64,000 nt of DNA from Cordylochernes scorpioides (lineage: Eukaryota; Arthropoda; Arachnida; Pseudoscorpiones; Chernetidae). Positions 44,447 to 56,821 of the stretch are shown piece after piece. The DNA lies in assembly GCA_030710605.1 (NCBI GenBank), contig CP092886.1, positions 161,370,000-161,433,999 on the forward strand, written 5' to 3'. The notes below the pieces were generated by a model. It was not told the DNA's origin and did not search any database. It saw nothing but the letters and a program-made list of their open reading frames with translations. Positions within the stretch are counted from its first letter, which is position 1, and the number at the start of each line of letters is the position of its first letter. A program made the translations under genes and the position numbers.

Positions 44447-45672
44447 GAAAGATTATGTTTTAAAGGGAAGGGTATCACGAGAATTGGGTCCTAGAACTGT
44501 AAGTATATATGAAGATATCAGCAACAATACGTTTTGTTTTTAAATTTGAAAGTAACTAAAGGCAAGATATAAATTGTACATAAACCTTTTGTAAATAGTG
44601 TTATTATAATATTTTATTTATTCTTCATACTTTATTTTAATATTATTTTACGTCCACACAAGATCATAGTCTTTATTAGCTAAATATGTTGTGATTTCTC
44701 TATGTTGTAGTAAATTTAAAAATCCGCGTGAGAACGCCCTAATACCTCAAACATATTTTGAAACGTTTTTCCATAAAGTTTATTTTTTCCTGAAAGGACA
44801 AATGACTTTTGTTTGAACGTCGCTAAAATAAAAACTCTACTGGCCGAAATGTCTCTTACTTCAAGAACAATGAATGCCGGCCAGACAACCTCTATTTCTA
44901 AGATAATCTACTATTTTATTGATCGAAATTACTTTCTATAAGTAAAATACAAATATCTTCATGAAATTGGAAAAACGTTGATAGATTATGATACAAGTGG
45001 TGAAATGGCCCCACAAATTCCTATAAGTAAATTGGGTTCTATATTGCGATGGCAGCTACATAAGCCTAACTTAGGGTTGAGTTAATTATTTGACCAGACG
45101 CCTTTCTTTTTTTAACTTCTGCTTCCATCATTTAAACTACATTTTGAGCACATATAGGGCTCATTACACTTTTAAACTTCAAAACATCTCTGGGGATATT
45201 AAAATAAAGGAAAATTTGTGATAGTGTTGAATACTGGGTAATTTTATCCAATACCGATCTATGACCTTTAAAAATTCGGTAAATCAATACTTAAGTGTCG
45301 TTATGATTAGAGAAGGCTCTCCCGTAAACTGAATCAAGTTTTGCCTTTTAATTTTCTTTCACTCTCTTCACTTGTTTTCCCATCCAAAATTAAAATAATA
45401 GTAAACCAATCAATGACGCTACTGCACTTCTCCATATCAATTTGAACAACGTGCGTTCAACTCGCTGAAATAGCTGCAAAATTAAAACGAACTCACGAAT
45501 CAGTGCGAAATATAATGCATACGTATTTATTGAATTATGGAGCATGGTGCTAGCAACAACTTCCATTAGCAACGCCATCTGACTCTAAAAACAGATACTT
45601 TTATTTTACCCACGTATTTATAAATAAGATACCATATATTTTTAGGTTGAATTTTGATTAATTTTCAAGTTT
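44447..45672. other. AT-rich stretch with an inverted R2 copy
   Basis: 44805-44935 holds the R2 repeat on the minus strand (TGGCCGAAATGTCTCTTAC, GGCCAGACAACCTCTATTTC). No gene is recognised in the remainder; a 62-codon minus frame at 45390-45578 has no features. Confidence 0.45.
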
Positions 45673-45901
45673 TGAAGACTTACATTCAACCTTTTTATAA
45701 ACTTGAATTATCCTTTTGACGTTTTGACGACCCGCTGTCGCCTTTTTAAAAATAAATGTGAAAGGTTCTTAGTGAAGTATTGTCTTTTGTGACATTACAT
45801 CACTAATAAGATTTCCACCTTTTTGAAAGGGGCGAAGTGGGTCACCGAAACGTCAAAAGAACAAAAAAAAAAAAAATCTAAAAAGGTTGAGGAAGTCTTA
45901 A
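45673..45901. mobile_element. foldback element M9
   Basis: AAGACTTACATTCAACCTTTT and CTTTTGACGTTTTGACGACC on the left are answered by GGTCACCGAAACGTCAAAAG and AAAAGGTTGAGGAAGTCTT on the right. Confidence 0.7.
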
Positions 45902-46574
45902 ATGTGAATTAACCCTCATATTTGTTGTAGGTTTCCAATTAAGGTTTCCAACTCACTCGACCACCGTGGAAACGGCAGGTCTGATGTTTTTTTTCTCCAT
46001 GGTGAAACCCGAGCAGCCTTGACAAGGTTAGTGATGTGGGAAGGAAGCCTCAGATGCTCGGCTTTGTTATCATCCATTACAGCGTACGCCACGATAATCT
46101 CTTTTCAGGTGGCTGGATTTGAATGGTACGCGAGCGATTGGATCTCTATTATCTTAATGTTTTCTCTTCTACACCCCTCTTTCATTCTTTCTCCCCCTAA
46201 GCACGGTTCAATTTCACCTGACAGGATTTCAGGGCTCTAAAAGCTGCCATTTTCTACCCTATTATAAGCCCCGTATAGATTTCTCCGATATAAAAATAGG
46301 TTTTTAATTTCTCTTTGTATGAACCTTAAAAGTTCAGACAGGTTAAACATGCACTCAACGCATATTTAGATGAGATATTTGGGCTATAGTTATACATTTT
46401 ATTGAAGAATATTGAAAATAAAAACAAAACTATGGGCCATTTATTAAACGTCTCTGCACAAACTGACAGATTGGGATCTGGGCTAATGGTCTTGGTGAGT
46501 ATAGGGTGGGGCTTCGATTTCATAGGACCTATATTTGGAATTTTCAATAGATTTAGCGGATAGTGGAAATCGTT
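45902..46574. other. unassigned stretch
   Basis: A 73-codon frame (46019-46240, +) lies in a less AT-rich segment (GCGTACGCCACG, CGCGAGCGATTGG) but shows no motif. It may be decayed mobile DNA. Confidence 0.35.
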
Positions 46575-47180
46575 CTTCAACCCAGGTACCATACAGATGT
46601 CAACAACTACAATAGTGGGTAGATATAGTTCTTCAACCCAGGTACAATACAGATGTCAACAACTACCATAGTGGGTAGATATAGTTCTTCAACCCAGGTA
46701 CCATACAGATGTCAACAACTACCATAGTGGGTAGATATAGTTCTTCAAACCAGGTACCATACAGATGTCAACAACTACCATAGTGGGTAGATATAGTTCT
46801 TCAACCCAGGTACCATGCAGATGTCAACAACTACTCTAGTTGGTAGATATAGTTCTTCAACCCAGGTACCATACAGATGTCAACAACTACCATAGTGGGT
46901 AGATATAGTTCTTCAACCCAGGTACCATACAGATGTCAACAACTACCATAGTGGGTAGATATAGTTCTTCAACCCAGGTACCATACAGATGTCAACAACT
47001 ACCATAGTGGATAGATATAGTTCTTCAACCCAGGTACCATACAGATGTCAACAACTACCATAGTGGATAGATATAGTTCTTCAACCCAGGTCAATGCAGA
47101 TGTCAACAACTACCATAGTGGGTAGATATAGTTCTTCAACCCAGGTACCATGCAGATGTTAACAACTACCATAGTGGGTA
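46575..47180 (+). repeat. 56-bp minisatellite, block 1
   Basis: About 11 copies of AACCCAGGTACCATACAGAT, GTCAACAACTACCATAGTGG, GTAGATATAGTTCTTC at 56-bp spacing, ending at AGTGGGTATTATAAATTC. Confidence 0.95.
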
Positions 47181-48083
47181 TTATAAATTCATTTATTATA
47201 CTTTTATTTCTGAATTCAATAATGGGAGGCCAAAGATTTTTAAAAATCTATAACGGCTTTTTAATATTTAGATTAAAGTGAAAACTGTCGTCCTTACCTT
47301 GGATTTTGGAGGAGTAATGCTTCCCTACCCTTTAAGTTACACTATTAAGACCCGTAAGCAAATCCCATAATTTAGTAGTCCTGCTTAATTGACCCGCGAT
47401 TCTTCAAGGACAATCCCATCAGTGAGTGAAAGTAAACGATTCCAGAGCTACGTGGGTATTGAGAAAGATAAGTCTTGAGCTAGTTCATTTATCCCGAGTA
47501 GCAAAGTAAAATGTCAATTATGTCTTAAACTTGAAATACTGTTCTTACTTTAAGGATGACTTGTACTAGACCCATTAAGTTCATTTATGGAGAAAGTTTT
47601 TTTCTGTCTGCTCAAAATGCTCCAACACCACTGCAAATCCAGCACATATCCTGGATTGTCTTAGAGCTAAGAAGGAAGACCTATACAAGAACCCCAAAAC
47701 TATAGTAGAAATATTATTGCTTTCAACCTTCATGACTGGTGTAATCTTACCCATGGAATAATAAAAAAGTGACTTATTTAGTTTTCTCTATAAATTTTGT
47801 AAAATTCACTATCTTTATATTGAGAGAATATAGATAACCTCTGGTATCTTCTTAAACTCCGAATAATATCCAAAGTTTAAAGATGGACAGACGACAGCTT
47901 TTTGTTTGAATCTGTTTTCTATATCCAGCCATATATATATATAGCAATGGAATGCGAAACCTACAATATGTTCAGCTCAAAATAGGTCTGTTCGTCCAGG
48001 TTTAAGTATTTAGACCATTATGGTAAAATACATTACATTCAACTTGTAATTTCCATAATACATTGTTATTGATCCTATTGATC
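47181..48083. other. unique DNA separating the two 56-bp blocks
   Basis: About 900 bp without tandem structure or convincing gene. No terminal repeats mark it clearly as an insertion. Confidence 0.5.
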
Positions 48084-48602
48084 CATAGTGGGTAGATATA
48101 GTTCTTCAACCCAGGTACCATGCAGATGTCAACAACTACTCTAGTGGGTAGATATAGTTCTTCAACCCAGGTACCATACAGATGTCAACAACTACCATAG
48201 TGGGTAGATATAGTTCTTCAACCCAGGTACCATACAGATATCAACAACTACCATAGTGGGTAGATATAGTTCTTCAACCCAGGTACCATACAGATGTCAA
48301 CAACTACCATAGTGGGTAGATATAGTTCTTCAACCCAGGTACCATACAGATGTCAACAACTACCATAGTGGGTAGATATAGTTCTTCAACCCAGGTACCA
48401 TACAGATATCAACAACTACCATAGTGGGTAGATATAGTTCTTCAACCCAGGTACCATACAGATGTCAACAACTACCATAGTGGGTAGATATAGTTCTTCA
48501 ACCCAGGTACCATACAGATGTCAACAACTACCATAGTGGGTAGATATAGTTCTTCAACCCAGGTACCATACAGATGTCAACAACTACCATAGTGGGTAGA
48601 TA
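48084..48602 (+). repeat. 56-bp minisatellite, block 2
   Basis: About nine copies of the block 1 unit. Its first units share the rare variants ATGCAGATG and CTACTCTAGT found in block 1 at about 46815-46845. Confidence 0.95.
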
Positions 48603-49161
48603 TTAAAATAATATTTATTATTTTTACTTTATTCAAAAATGTGTGTATAATAATGCAATTTCATCCATCAATAAAAGTTAATATTTTGAAACATTCTGAA
48701 AAGTTTAAATTATAATAGGCCCAATGGTGTCAATTCTCTTTTTTTATCAAAATGAATTATGAGTATTTTATAAAAATATTAATTTTATTATATATTTAGC
48801 TATCTTAGAGAGAAAAATGTACACTTCCAATAAATGTTCTGATGAGATATTCTAACTAACTTTAATTCAACCGAAACCACTGATCCCTTGGGGTGTCGAA
48901 TAAAAGAGGTTACACTGTGTTCATATTAGCCATGATTTAATCTCATTTGATTAGTTATTTTCATTATTTGTTTGATATCCTTAGTACACGCGTCGTACAG
49001 GCCATGTTAGTTATGGTAGGGATTAGTTAGCGACTGCTTTTACTGCAAGTGCACCACATGTCTACACAGGTAGAAAGAAGTTCAGAAAAAAATGTCCAAT
49101 GCGGGATTTGATTAATGATCGTGGCTGTCCTCTACTAATATATGAAAGTACCAATTATCTA

Positions 49162-49364
49162 AACTCATGGACAAAACCTAAAGAAGTTGTACCTTTTAGC
49201 ATGTATATCGGGATTCAGAGAATAACTCTGAAAGATATTACAGTGACCTTTATTGAAAGCACACGAGATAACCAAGTGTAAGCAAACTTGCCTCTGTCCC
49301 TAAAAAAAAAAACGACCGTCGACCTCAAAGAATTTCTACGTCCTTAAGTTTTGTTCATGGGTGT
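49162..49364 (+). mobile_element. M1 MITE, full length
   Basis: AACTCATGGACAAAACCTAAAG at the left, TTAAGTTTTGTTCATGGGTG at the right, with GGGATTCAGAGAATAACTC and ATTGAAAGCACACGAGATAACC inside. Confidence 0.85.
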
Positions 49365-51538
49365 ATACCTTTTTAGTGCTTTCTACAAACTGGAACTGGA
49401 CATTTTCATGAGTTAATAGTAACCTGATGTGTATGGAGAGATTTAAAAAACAACAATAATTCCCAATCACTTAATCCTTTATTGAAAAGGTTACAAATGA
49501 TTTACCCTAAAAGCTACCAACACATTTACCTATATATACATTGCCTGCAGAATGTGAACAATTTAACATTGGTGATAATTTTAAAACACAGTATATACCA
49601 TATGATAGCTAATGATAGAAAATATGCAGTATGGATAGAACAGATCGTATGATTTATATATGTGTTTGTGAAATTCAAAAATCTGTAATAAGATAAATTG
49701 TGGAAATGTCATATATTTCTATCTAGCAAAGTAAATACACCACTACAAGAACATATTGGATCGTGAAAGAGAAATAATAGATAAATATTTTCTATTATAC
49801 AGACAAACGATCATACATATAAACATATATAGACACAAACCATCATATATATATATCATGCTAAGTATTGAATTCAGAAATAATAGGAATATTAGAGATT
49901 GCGCTAATATATATATCAAGATATGTACAACCACTTATTTATTGATAAATCGTCAAATATTGTAAAGAAATAGAAAGAATCAAGTCAAAGGTATTGTATA
50001 TTGTTGAAAACTATTATAAAAGTCCAAAAATATGGGAAATTAGATGAAAAAATTATATACTCAACAAATAAGTCTATTAAAATATTGTCATATATATAAT
50101 AATAATATATAAAATAATTTTGTTAACAAATATATACAATATATTGTCCTTAACGATAGAAAATCGATCACATCATATTTAATATTTTTCAAAAAGAATT
50201 TAAATATTTAAATAGCAATAAGCACTTGGAATGTTCCTCAAGTCATTAAAAAAATTTGCAACGCGATAATAATTTTTTCACATATATAACAATTAAACTT
50301 AAAAATTATAGAGATTAACAATTATATTTTATAGTAAAGTGAATGCGTTTTTAATCTAATGTGAAAAACATTAAGTTTTATGGTTTGATTATTTTGTTTT
50401 TGATTTTTATATCAAAAATGGAGTGCCTGGTATCAGGAAAAGTAAGCCATGACGGATTTATTTCAGGTGCTCCTTCGTGAAGCCTCTGGCAATGTCTTAA
50501 AGGCCATTGAATCCATGTCTAGAAGAACTTTGAAATATTAGGCGAATCCCCAAGCTCTCTATAATGGTCAAACATCGGTTGGAATTTAAAGAAAAGTGTT
50601 TATTCAATTCACAGAATCTCAGTTTTTACTCCGATTTTATGAAACGAAATAAAATCTTCATAATTTATGATTTATTTAATTAACCAGATTCGTAGACGAT
50701 ACCTAATGAATTCAAATACCCGTTCAATGAATTTTAATAAAATTTGGTCAAATCAAAATAATTTTATTTGAAAATAGGAGCAAATGTATTTTTAAATATA
50801 AAAACAATTGTATTTCGTTTTTGAGTATGAAAATATATGAATATTTGAAGCCAGTATTGCAATACAAATATGCAATGAGAGCCTGCTTACCTGCTTCAGT
50901 TCAGCTGCTCAGTTGAGGCAGCCGACTTCTAGCTTCCAACTTGTAGAGAATAGAGAGCCGCAAGCGACGGATGATCCAATAACGCGACACCAACAGCCTC
51001 AGGATTCCTCTTTTTTATTTCGATTTCGGAGAGTAAGAAGAATGAGAGAGAAAGGTGTCAATTCTGAGAAAAAGCTTCAATTTTTAACTTAGAAAACTCT
51101 CAAATATATATATTTATATATAATCATATTGCGTTCTACTTAAGCCGCTTTATAATTAAACAAATAGATACATTACATAGCAGCAGACATTAAGTCGTCA
51201 ATTAAGTCGTCAAGAAAGAAGGACACGACAGCTGGTGACATTTACCATTCTGTGATGCTGCTGAGGAGTCGCTCTAAGAGTCTTCTTCTAGGTGGGCATG
51301 CAAATAATTACTGTTGCATTGCTCCATTTCTAATTATATATATGCAGAGAGCAAGAACATCGTATACACTAAAACTTATTATTAATTAGAACGTTATTAG
51401 ACAAACGGATAAAGTATAATTTAATTTTTAATAGAGGGAATATTAGACAATAATACAAATGATTTACATTGCGAGGAGAAAAAATCAAGCTACTATAAAC
51501 AAAGAGAATAAAACTAAAGCAGAAGAGTGACATTACTA
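49365..51538. other. AT-rich 3' flank of the GT31-like gene
   Basis: Mostly AT-rich DNA with no gene. Nearest the stop it is the probable 3' UTR of the minus-strand gene; several minus-strand AATAAA-type signals occur (for example near 51015, 50670 and 50455), none decisive. 50880-51060 is less AT-rich (CTGCTTCAGTTCAGCTGCTC) and unexplained. Confidence 0.4.
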
Positions 51539-52539
51539 CTAATATTGAGATGGCATGTCCGGTTCCTGGATGTAAGTTCTTTCCATTGCGGCGAGATGAA
51601 ACCAAACCATCAAGCTGGGAGGAAGTTCGTGTAAGGTCACAGTCCAGCTCATTAAGCTTAAAAGTTCAATTTCTTCCAGATCCCACTCGACGTCGTTGAA
51701 GAACTCCTGGAAAAATTGGCGGTTGAACCCCAGTTGTTCAGCCACGATGCCAGTCAGGAAGACGTCTTCCAGGCGCAAGTAGTCGGTCCGCAGGCTCTGG
51801 TTGTAGAGGGCGGAGGACATGTTGGCGGAGAACAGATAGGCATGGCCCTCGATGAAATCGGGGAACTCTTCGTCTGAGAATTCTATGAAGGGAACATATT
51901 GCTTTTTCGAAGGATCTCTTTCGATTTCCCATCCAATTCCAAGCCTTCCGGCTATCATACCAGGCTGCAATTCTTTTCGAGCAAAGTTGAGAAGATTTTC
52001 GGTATGTACAAAGCCATTTGTATTTACTTTCAACACAAATCCACCGTTGGGGCAAAATTGGGACACCCACGATACAAGGTTCATTGTTTTCAAGGTCTGG
52101 TTTAAAGGTGAATCGATAAAATTTCCGCGAATCAAGTCCTCGTGTAATCTTTGCTCAAGGTCAAGAAGAAAGAGTACTTTCGTTTTATTTTTAGGTTTGC
52201 CAACCAGGAAGCGAACCCAGATTCCCCTCTTGCGTGCATCGAGGCCCCAGGTTGCTCTGATCAAATCGCGCACCTGGGTGTCATCTGGTTCCGAGTAGAC
52301 GACGATGAGGTTGGTCAGGTCGGGACATCTGTCGTAGTCCGTGGTCTTGAAAGCCATGCAGTCTCCGCACTTTTTCAGAATGTCACTTCGATAGCCGCCT
52401 GGATATTCTTTCACCTTTGTAGCCCTCCTCGACGTTGGCTTAGTGACCGTCCGCCGTGGCTTCTCCATCTCCATCCATGTCACTAGGCCGGCCAAACACA
52501 GGAGCGTAAGGATCGGGATAAAGTTTGTCCTCCGGGCTC
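51539..52539 (-). CDS. GT31 (beta-1,3-galactosyltransferase-like) protein, main exon
   Basis: GT31 enzymes are type II Golgi proteins that transfer Gal or GlcNAc in beta-1,3 linkage. This 1001-bp exon carries nearly the whole protein; joined to the 31-bp exon at 55395-55365 it gives 343 residues, normal for the family. Order: signal anchor at about 16-33 (NFIPILTLLCLAGLVTW), basic stem, RDLIRATW (101-108), RFLVG (120-124), EDLIRGNFIDS (144-154), NQTLKT (157-162), FPDFIEGHAYLFS (236-248), EDVFLTG (268-274), and a C-terminal SWTVTLHELPPSLMVW block. The acceptor TTCAG|GA at 52540/52539 follows an in-frame TGA in the presumed intron, so the start must lie in another exon. The metal-binding DxD motif, expected near 183-185, reads NTN (K-V-N-T-N), so the protein may be inactive or use a different mechanism. 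NxS/T sites are present. Confidence 0.85.
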
Positions 52540-53599
52540 CTGAATCACACGGTTGACAAGCTCAGGACAAGGCAGATTATAGGCGGAGGAGTATCTGATG
52601 TTTGTGGGAGAGTCACAAAAAAAAAATAAACCTTTTTTTTCAGAAACCTTCAATATATAAAAAGACGAATGATTGATATTCATCCAATGGTTGGAGGGTA
52701 ACTGTACATAGCCGGAGACGTCCAGGCAAAGGTCGTTTCTCCACCGCCTCAGCTGATCGTCGTTTCCAAGGTCGCTCCTCCCACCCGACGGGTGTATAGT
52801 TTTCTCCCAACAATAACTTTAGCGGATAGAGCATCGAACATAAGCAGTGCTTTGACCTAGGCATCTCATTTGTTAACATGAGCTTTAAGCTCGACTTTCC
52901 GGATGAAAGACTCAAGTTAAACCCTATTAAACGTTGAAAAGTTAGGCGTGGATTTCCCAATCAGGAGGGATTAAAAAGCACCCGCGCATAGAAAAAAAAT
53001 CGGATGGAAAATTACCAAAATGTATAATTGCAAAATACAAGTAATCTGGCAGACTCGCCAATGAGAAAAGTTGCCTTAAGCAGGGTAACACAGCGAGAAA
53101 AATGAAAAAGTAAAAAGTATCTTAACATTCCAAAACGAGAAAGTTCAAAGATACAAAAAAGAAGGCTTGAAAAAAAAACACGATATTTTTTACTAGAAAT
53201 AGTAATTATCTTTATTACAGCTTTTCGGGGATCTTTTTAGAGCTCTTTAATGTTTTGGACGAACTCTCCCATATGTTTCGATAATTTAATCCATCAGTCC
53301 GCTTTTTAGAGATCTATAATGTTTTGGACGAATCTGGAATCGAATATTGATCACAGTATTCAAGCAAACTATGTACAGAAGCTTTTGAGACAGTTTATGG
53401 GATAACATATAAATATTTGCACCGATAAATGCTCTTTCGCAAACAATAAGAACAAGGCCAGTTGGACATTAATTTATAACATTGGTCAAGTTAACATTAT
53501 AATTGCCTTGGTCTTGTTCATAGATCCAACACTTTAGAAAAATAATTCCTGGCCTCTTTAAAAGTTTGGTTTGTCAGATATCTATCAACAAATAACTGC

Positions 53600-54370
53600 G
53601 GTTGTTCTTATGAAATTTCTATGCCCGCACTATGCAAATTTTTACACTAAACCATACATAACACCAATCACAAACACAGATGAGCATTCAGTTAATAATA
53701 ATCAATAACAAATAAAACATAGGCATCAAACAGCACATATAACACTAACTACAAATAACACAAAATGCTATTGGACACAAAATTTCTTCACGCCATGCAA
53801 AAAATACTCAGAAAAACAATTGAAAACAACAAGAAATAAAATACACGCATAATACCCTCCGAATAATACAAGACAGATTCTACACAAAGGAAACGCGCGC
53901 GCGCAACACATAACAACATACAATTTTATACATAACACTAACCCAACACATAATATACACGTCAAGAACAAACACAATACATACAAAATAACATATAAAA
54001 AGTCTCTAAACACAAAACATAAAATATGCTTAACGCACACCAAACAAAATAATACAATAATAACAACAGACAATATACACCCAAAACAAACAAAACACAA
54101 AATAACAAATTCAATACACAATATACATACTATACAAGTCATACTAAAGCAGTCAATAAATAAACATGTAAAAATAATCTAAACGGTAAAGTCAATACAT
54201 GCACGATTAATAAATCATCCAGCTTGCACACATCTCTATAACACAATATACAACACGAATACACCACACAACATATATAAACAAAATCTTATACACTTGC
54301 AACATATATTTACTTCAACACAACATACCTAAACATCCAAAATACATATCAATCACAACATACGCAATAA
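53600..54370 (-). other. strand-asymmetric tract, T/G-rich on minus strand
   Basis: Plus strand made of AACACAATAC- and ACAAACACAAAA-like words, almost no T or G. A 124-codon minus frame (53768-54142), rich in C, V, L, I and F, is a composition artefact. Confidence 0.65.
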
Positions 54371-54756
54371 ATATATACATATATATATTATAAAAAACTG
54401 ATTTTCTGCTTGATTTTGGTATCTTGTGGATTATGCTATGGCAATGCAGTCGTGGTTGAAAATCTTGAAAGTATAATAATATAAATAGTTTTGATCAGTA
54501 ATTTAACTTAACTAAAGGAATATATTAAAAACATAGTTTACTAAAATTATTGCTCGGCTTAAGGCGTGAGAATAAAAAAACGGAAAAACTTATTTACATA
54601 ATGTACGAAAGGTTTGAGCCAGCCATTGGGAAACAACAATAATGAGTTTTTATAGGGGAAGCGTGACCTCTGGCGGTCGACTACTCTAACAGAGTATTTG
54701 TATCTATGAAATATAATTTTAAATAAAATAATATTTCAATATAACATATATATATT

Positions 54757-54858
54757 AAAAATGAAGAAAGCATATCCTGACCAGGAGCACATGTGCTTTT
54801 TAGATGGCAGAGCGCCATCTAGTGCTCCTGGTCAGGATATGCTTTCTTTATTTTTAAT
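54757..54858. mobile_element. M2 foldback element, short
   Basis: GAAGAAAGCATATCCTGACC and its complement GGTCAGGATATGCTTTCTTT flank AGCGCCATCTAGTG. A second half-copy with GAGCACATGTGCT-like ends follows at about 54935-54980. Confidence 0.8.
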
Positions 54859-55364
54859 ATCAACACCTGACCCACTTATTTTTTTTTTATTTCTATTGTT
54901 TTTTCATGTGTATATATATGAAAAAACAATATGAAAAAGCACATGTGCTCCTGGTCAGGATATGCTTTCTTTATTTTTTTTTCTTCATTTTTTTCATATA
55001 TAGTTTCATATATATATAGTTTCTTGTATAACAGCCTTTTGAAGGACGTCATAGTCTAAAGCTTTCCAAGATTATACAGTATAAATAATCTCGTCGCCGT
55101 TAGCTTTGATTCCATTTTCCAAATATCGACTCATCGTTGAGTTTTGATGACTCCATAATATTGTACAAATGTCCTTTTAGATCCGGAGATACCTTTCTCT
55201 TAATTTATAAACATAATGCCATTACCATTTGACATGTATGCTATTTCTTTTATAAAATGTTTGGCATTCTCAAGACCTTGGGCTTTAAATACCCATTGAT
55301 TGATTTTCAGGAAGTCTCAAAAACCAATAGAGGAACGATAATTAGAAAGAAAGAAGGCTACTTA

Positions 55365-55395
55365 CGGGCGTGGCGATCCCTATGACGCAGCGGCA
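55365..55395 (-). CDS. GT31-like protein, first coding exon
   Basis: Minus strand: an upstream in-frame TAG, then ATG at 55395 and MPLRHRDRHA plus one base, ending at a consensus donor CCC|GTAAGTAG. The single leftover base fits the two bases needed by the acceptor at 52539 (codon C|GA, Arg). The joined N-terminus is short and basic (MPLRHRDRHARARR) and runs straight into the hydrophobic anchor, exactly the type II topology expected. Phase match, stop placement and topology all agree; no transcript evidence is available. Confidence 0.65.
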
Positions 55396-55399
55396 TGAT

Positions 55400-55600
55400 T
55401 TGTTGGAACAATGGAGGAATGATCTCCAAGATTTGCTACGGTGGCGCCTCCTATTGTCCGACTGACGAATTAAAACTATTGCGTAACTGCGGTTTAAAAA
55501 TCAATACCAAAAGTATGGCGCTCGCCTTGCTTTCTCTCGGTTGATTTCTCATTGGGCGAGCATACATTGGGTTCTTATCGACATTTCTTGCTTGTTTACA
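55400..55600 (-). promoter_or_regulatory. probable promoter and 5' UTR of the GT31-like gene
   Basis: Less AT-rich than its surroundings, with two CCAAT-type boxes on the minus strand (CCCAAT at 55551-55556 and 55566-55571), AGGCGCCACC and several CpGs, 150-180 bp before the ATG. No clear TATA box. An M1 MITE lies immediately upstream. Confidence 0.45.
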
Positions 55601-55626
55601 CCTTTTAACATTCATTTTGTGATTAC

Positions 55627-55831
55627 AATCATGGACATAACTTAAGGAAGTTCCATATTCCATCGCCTATATCTGTTTTTTTTTTAAGGAGACAGAGGCA
55701 ATTTTGTTCACATTTGATTATAACATGTGTCTTCAATAAAGGTCACTGTAATATCTTACAGAATTATTGTCTGAATCCCGATATACATGCTAAAAGGTAC
55801 AACTTCCTTAAGTTTTGTCCCCATGAGTGTA
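55627..55831 (-). mobile_element. M1 MITE, full length
   Basis: TCATGGACATAACTTAAGGAAG on the left and ACTTCCTTAAGTTTTGTCCC plus CATGAGTGT on the right; it has the T-run, AAGGAGACAGAGGCAATTTTG and GTGTCTTCAATAAAGG blocks. Confidence 0.85.
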
Positions 55832-55962
55832 GTTGCAAATATGTAGAATTTTGTTACTATAAAGACGCTCGATCTGTTCTGAATAGTAAACACATGAAGC
55901 ATTTCACTGGATTAGTAAACACACTATTAAACATAAGACAATAACGCACCATTATATGTAAA

Positions 55963-56451
55963 TCTATATATATATAAATGAATGTATGTGTGTCTGTCCT
56001 TTATGCCTGACCAAACCACTCATTGGAACGCCATAAATTTTTGGGAAGTTATTTAGTATAGTACTGGGAAGGTTTTTCTAGCAAATAAAAATTTTGAAAT
56101 AACTTTTCGCCTAAAAATAAGCAAGATAAATATTCTAATTTATCTGTTATAATTCAACAATCTGCTCTAAATATCATCATGATGATACGATGATTTTGTA
56201 ATGTAGAAAATTAGGAAAGACAAAATTCAGGATGACACGGCAATTTATTTGAGACAAGAATAATGACACAATTCCAAGGTAAGATACTATTCCTTTAACT
56301 TCCAATTACCGAGGGAACCAATTAATATTGATTTTATTCAACTTATCGAGTATTTTTAAAGGGACCGGGAAAATTTTTCACTTTATCGAGAGATTCGTTA
56401 GACAAACCTTTACTCGGGTAAAACCCGGGCGAAGCCTGGTACGTCCGCTAG
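55963..56451 (+). mobile_element. non-autonomous Helitron (A family)
   Basis: A|TCTATATATATATAAATGAATG at the left; AAACCCGGGCGAAGCCTGG hairpin, then CCGCTAG|T at 56445-56452. Interior AAATTAGGAAAGACAAAATTC matches Helitron A at 24.1-24.4 kb. Confidence 0.85.
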
Positions 56452-56461
56452 TAATAAATAA

Positions 56462-56640
56462 AACTACAAAGCACGAATGTTTCTTTCAAAACCAAATAAA
56501 ACAAACTTCTACTTTTGCTCACTGTGATAAAAGTAGTAGGAGGACCTGCATTTTCAGAGGGGAACCCTCCCAGTGCTTTCGCCAATTTAATCCACTAGAC
56601 CCTTTTACAGGTCTTTAATAATGTATTGAACGATTTTGCT
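56462..56640. repeat. dispersed repeat R3
   Basis: GCACGAATGTTTCTTTC, GGAACCCTCCCAGTGCTTTCG and CCAATTTAATCCACTAGACC, as at 38985. Confidence 0.65.
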
Positions 56641-56648
56641 TATATATA

Positions 56649-56821
56649 CAGTCGAACTTGGATAATTCGATCCCCAAGGAACCATAAAAAAAATCGAATT
56701 ATCCAAAAATTCGAATTAAAGATGTTTTGAATAAAGGCTTAAGGCTTCTAGGGACCAAGATAAATATTCGAATTAAAGAGGTTTTCGAATTAAAGAAGTT
56801 CGAATTATCCAAGTTCTACTG
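56649..56821. mobile_element. pogo/Tigger-type MITE
   Basis: CAGTCGAACTTGGATAATTCG and its complement CGAATTATCCAAGTTCTACTG form the TIRs; TA is duplicated at both edges (56647-56648 and 56822-56823). The CAGT ends and repeated CGAATTA(A/T) words are typical of pogo/Tigger MITEs. Confidence 0.85.

Larger units (their letters stand above)
52540..55364 (-). other. intron of the GT31-like gene
   Basis: 2825 bp from GTAAGT (55364) to TTCAG (52540). It contains R3-like repeats at 53220-53400, an A/C-rich tract at 53600-54370 (T/G-rich on the transcribed gene's sense strand) and M2-type foldbacks at 54757-54858 and 54925-54985. An extra exon inside cannot be excluded. Confidence 0.55.

Noticed and set aside
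51738..52486. Overlapping frames on both strands across the GT31 exon
   Set aside because: Shadows of the real frame, which carries all the family motifs.
52477..52495. Translation start of the GT31-like protein at TTG 52495 or the ATG just after it
   Set aside because: Either would remove all or part of the membrane anchor. The frame is open further upstream and an upstream exon with matching phase exists.
53768..54142. 124-codon minus frame resembling a membrane protein
   Set aside because: Its hydrophobicity follows from T/G-rich composition on that strand, and it lies in the intron of the GT31-like gene.
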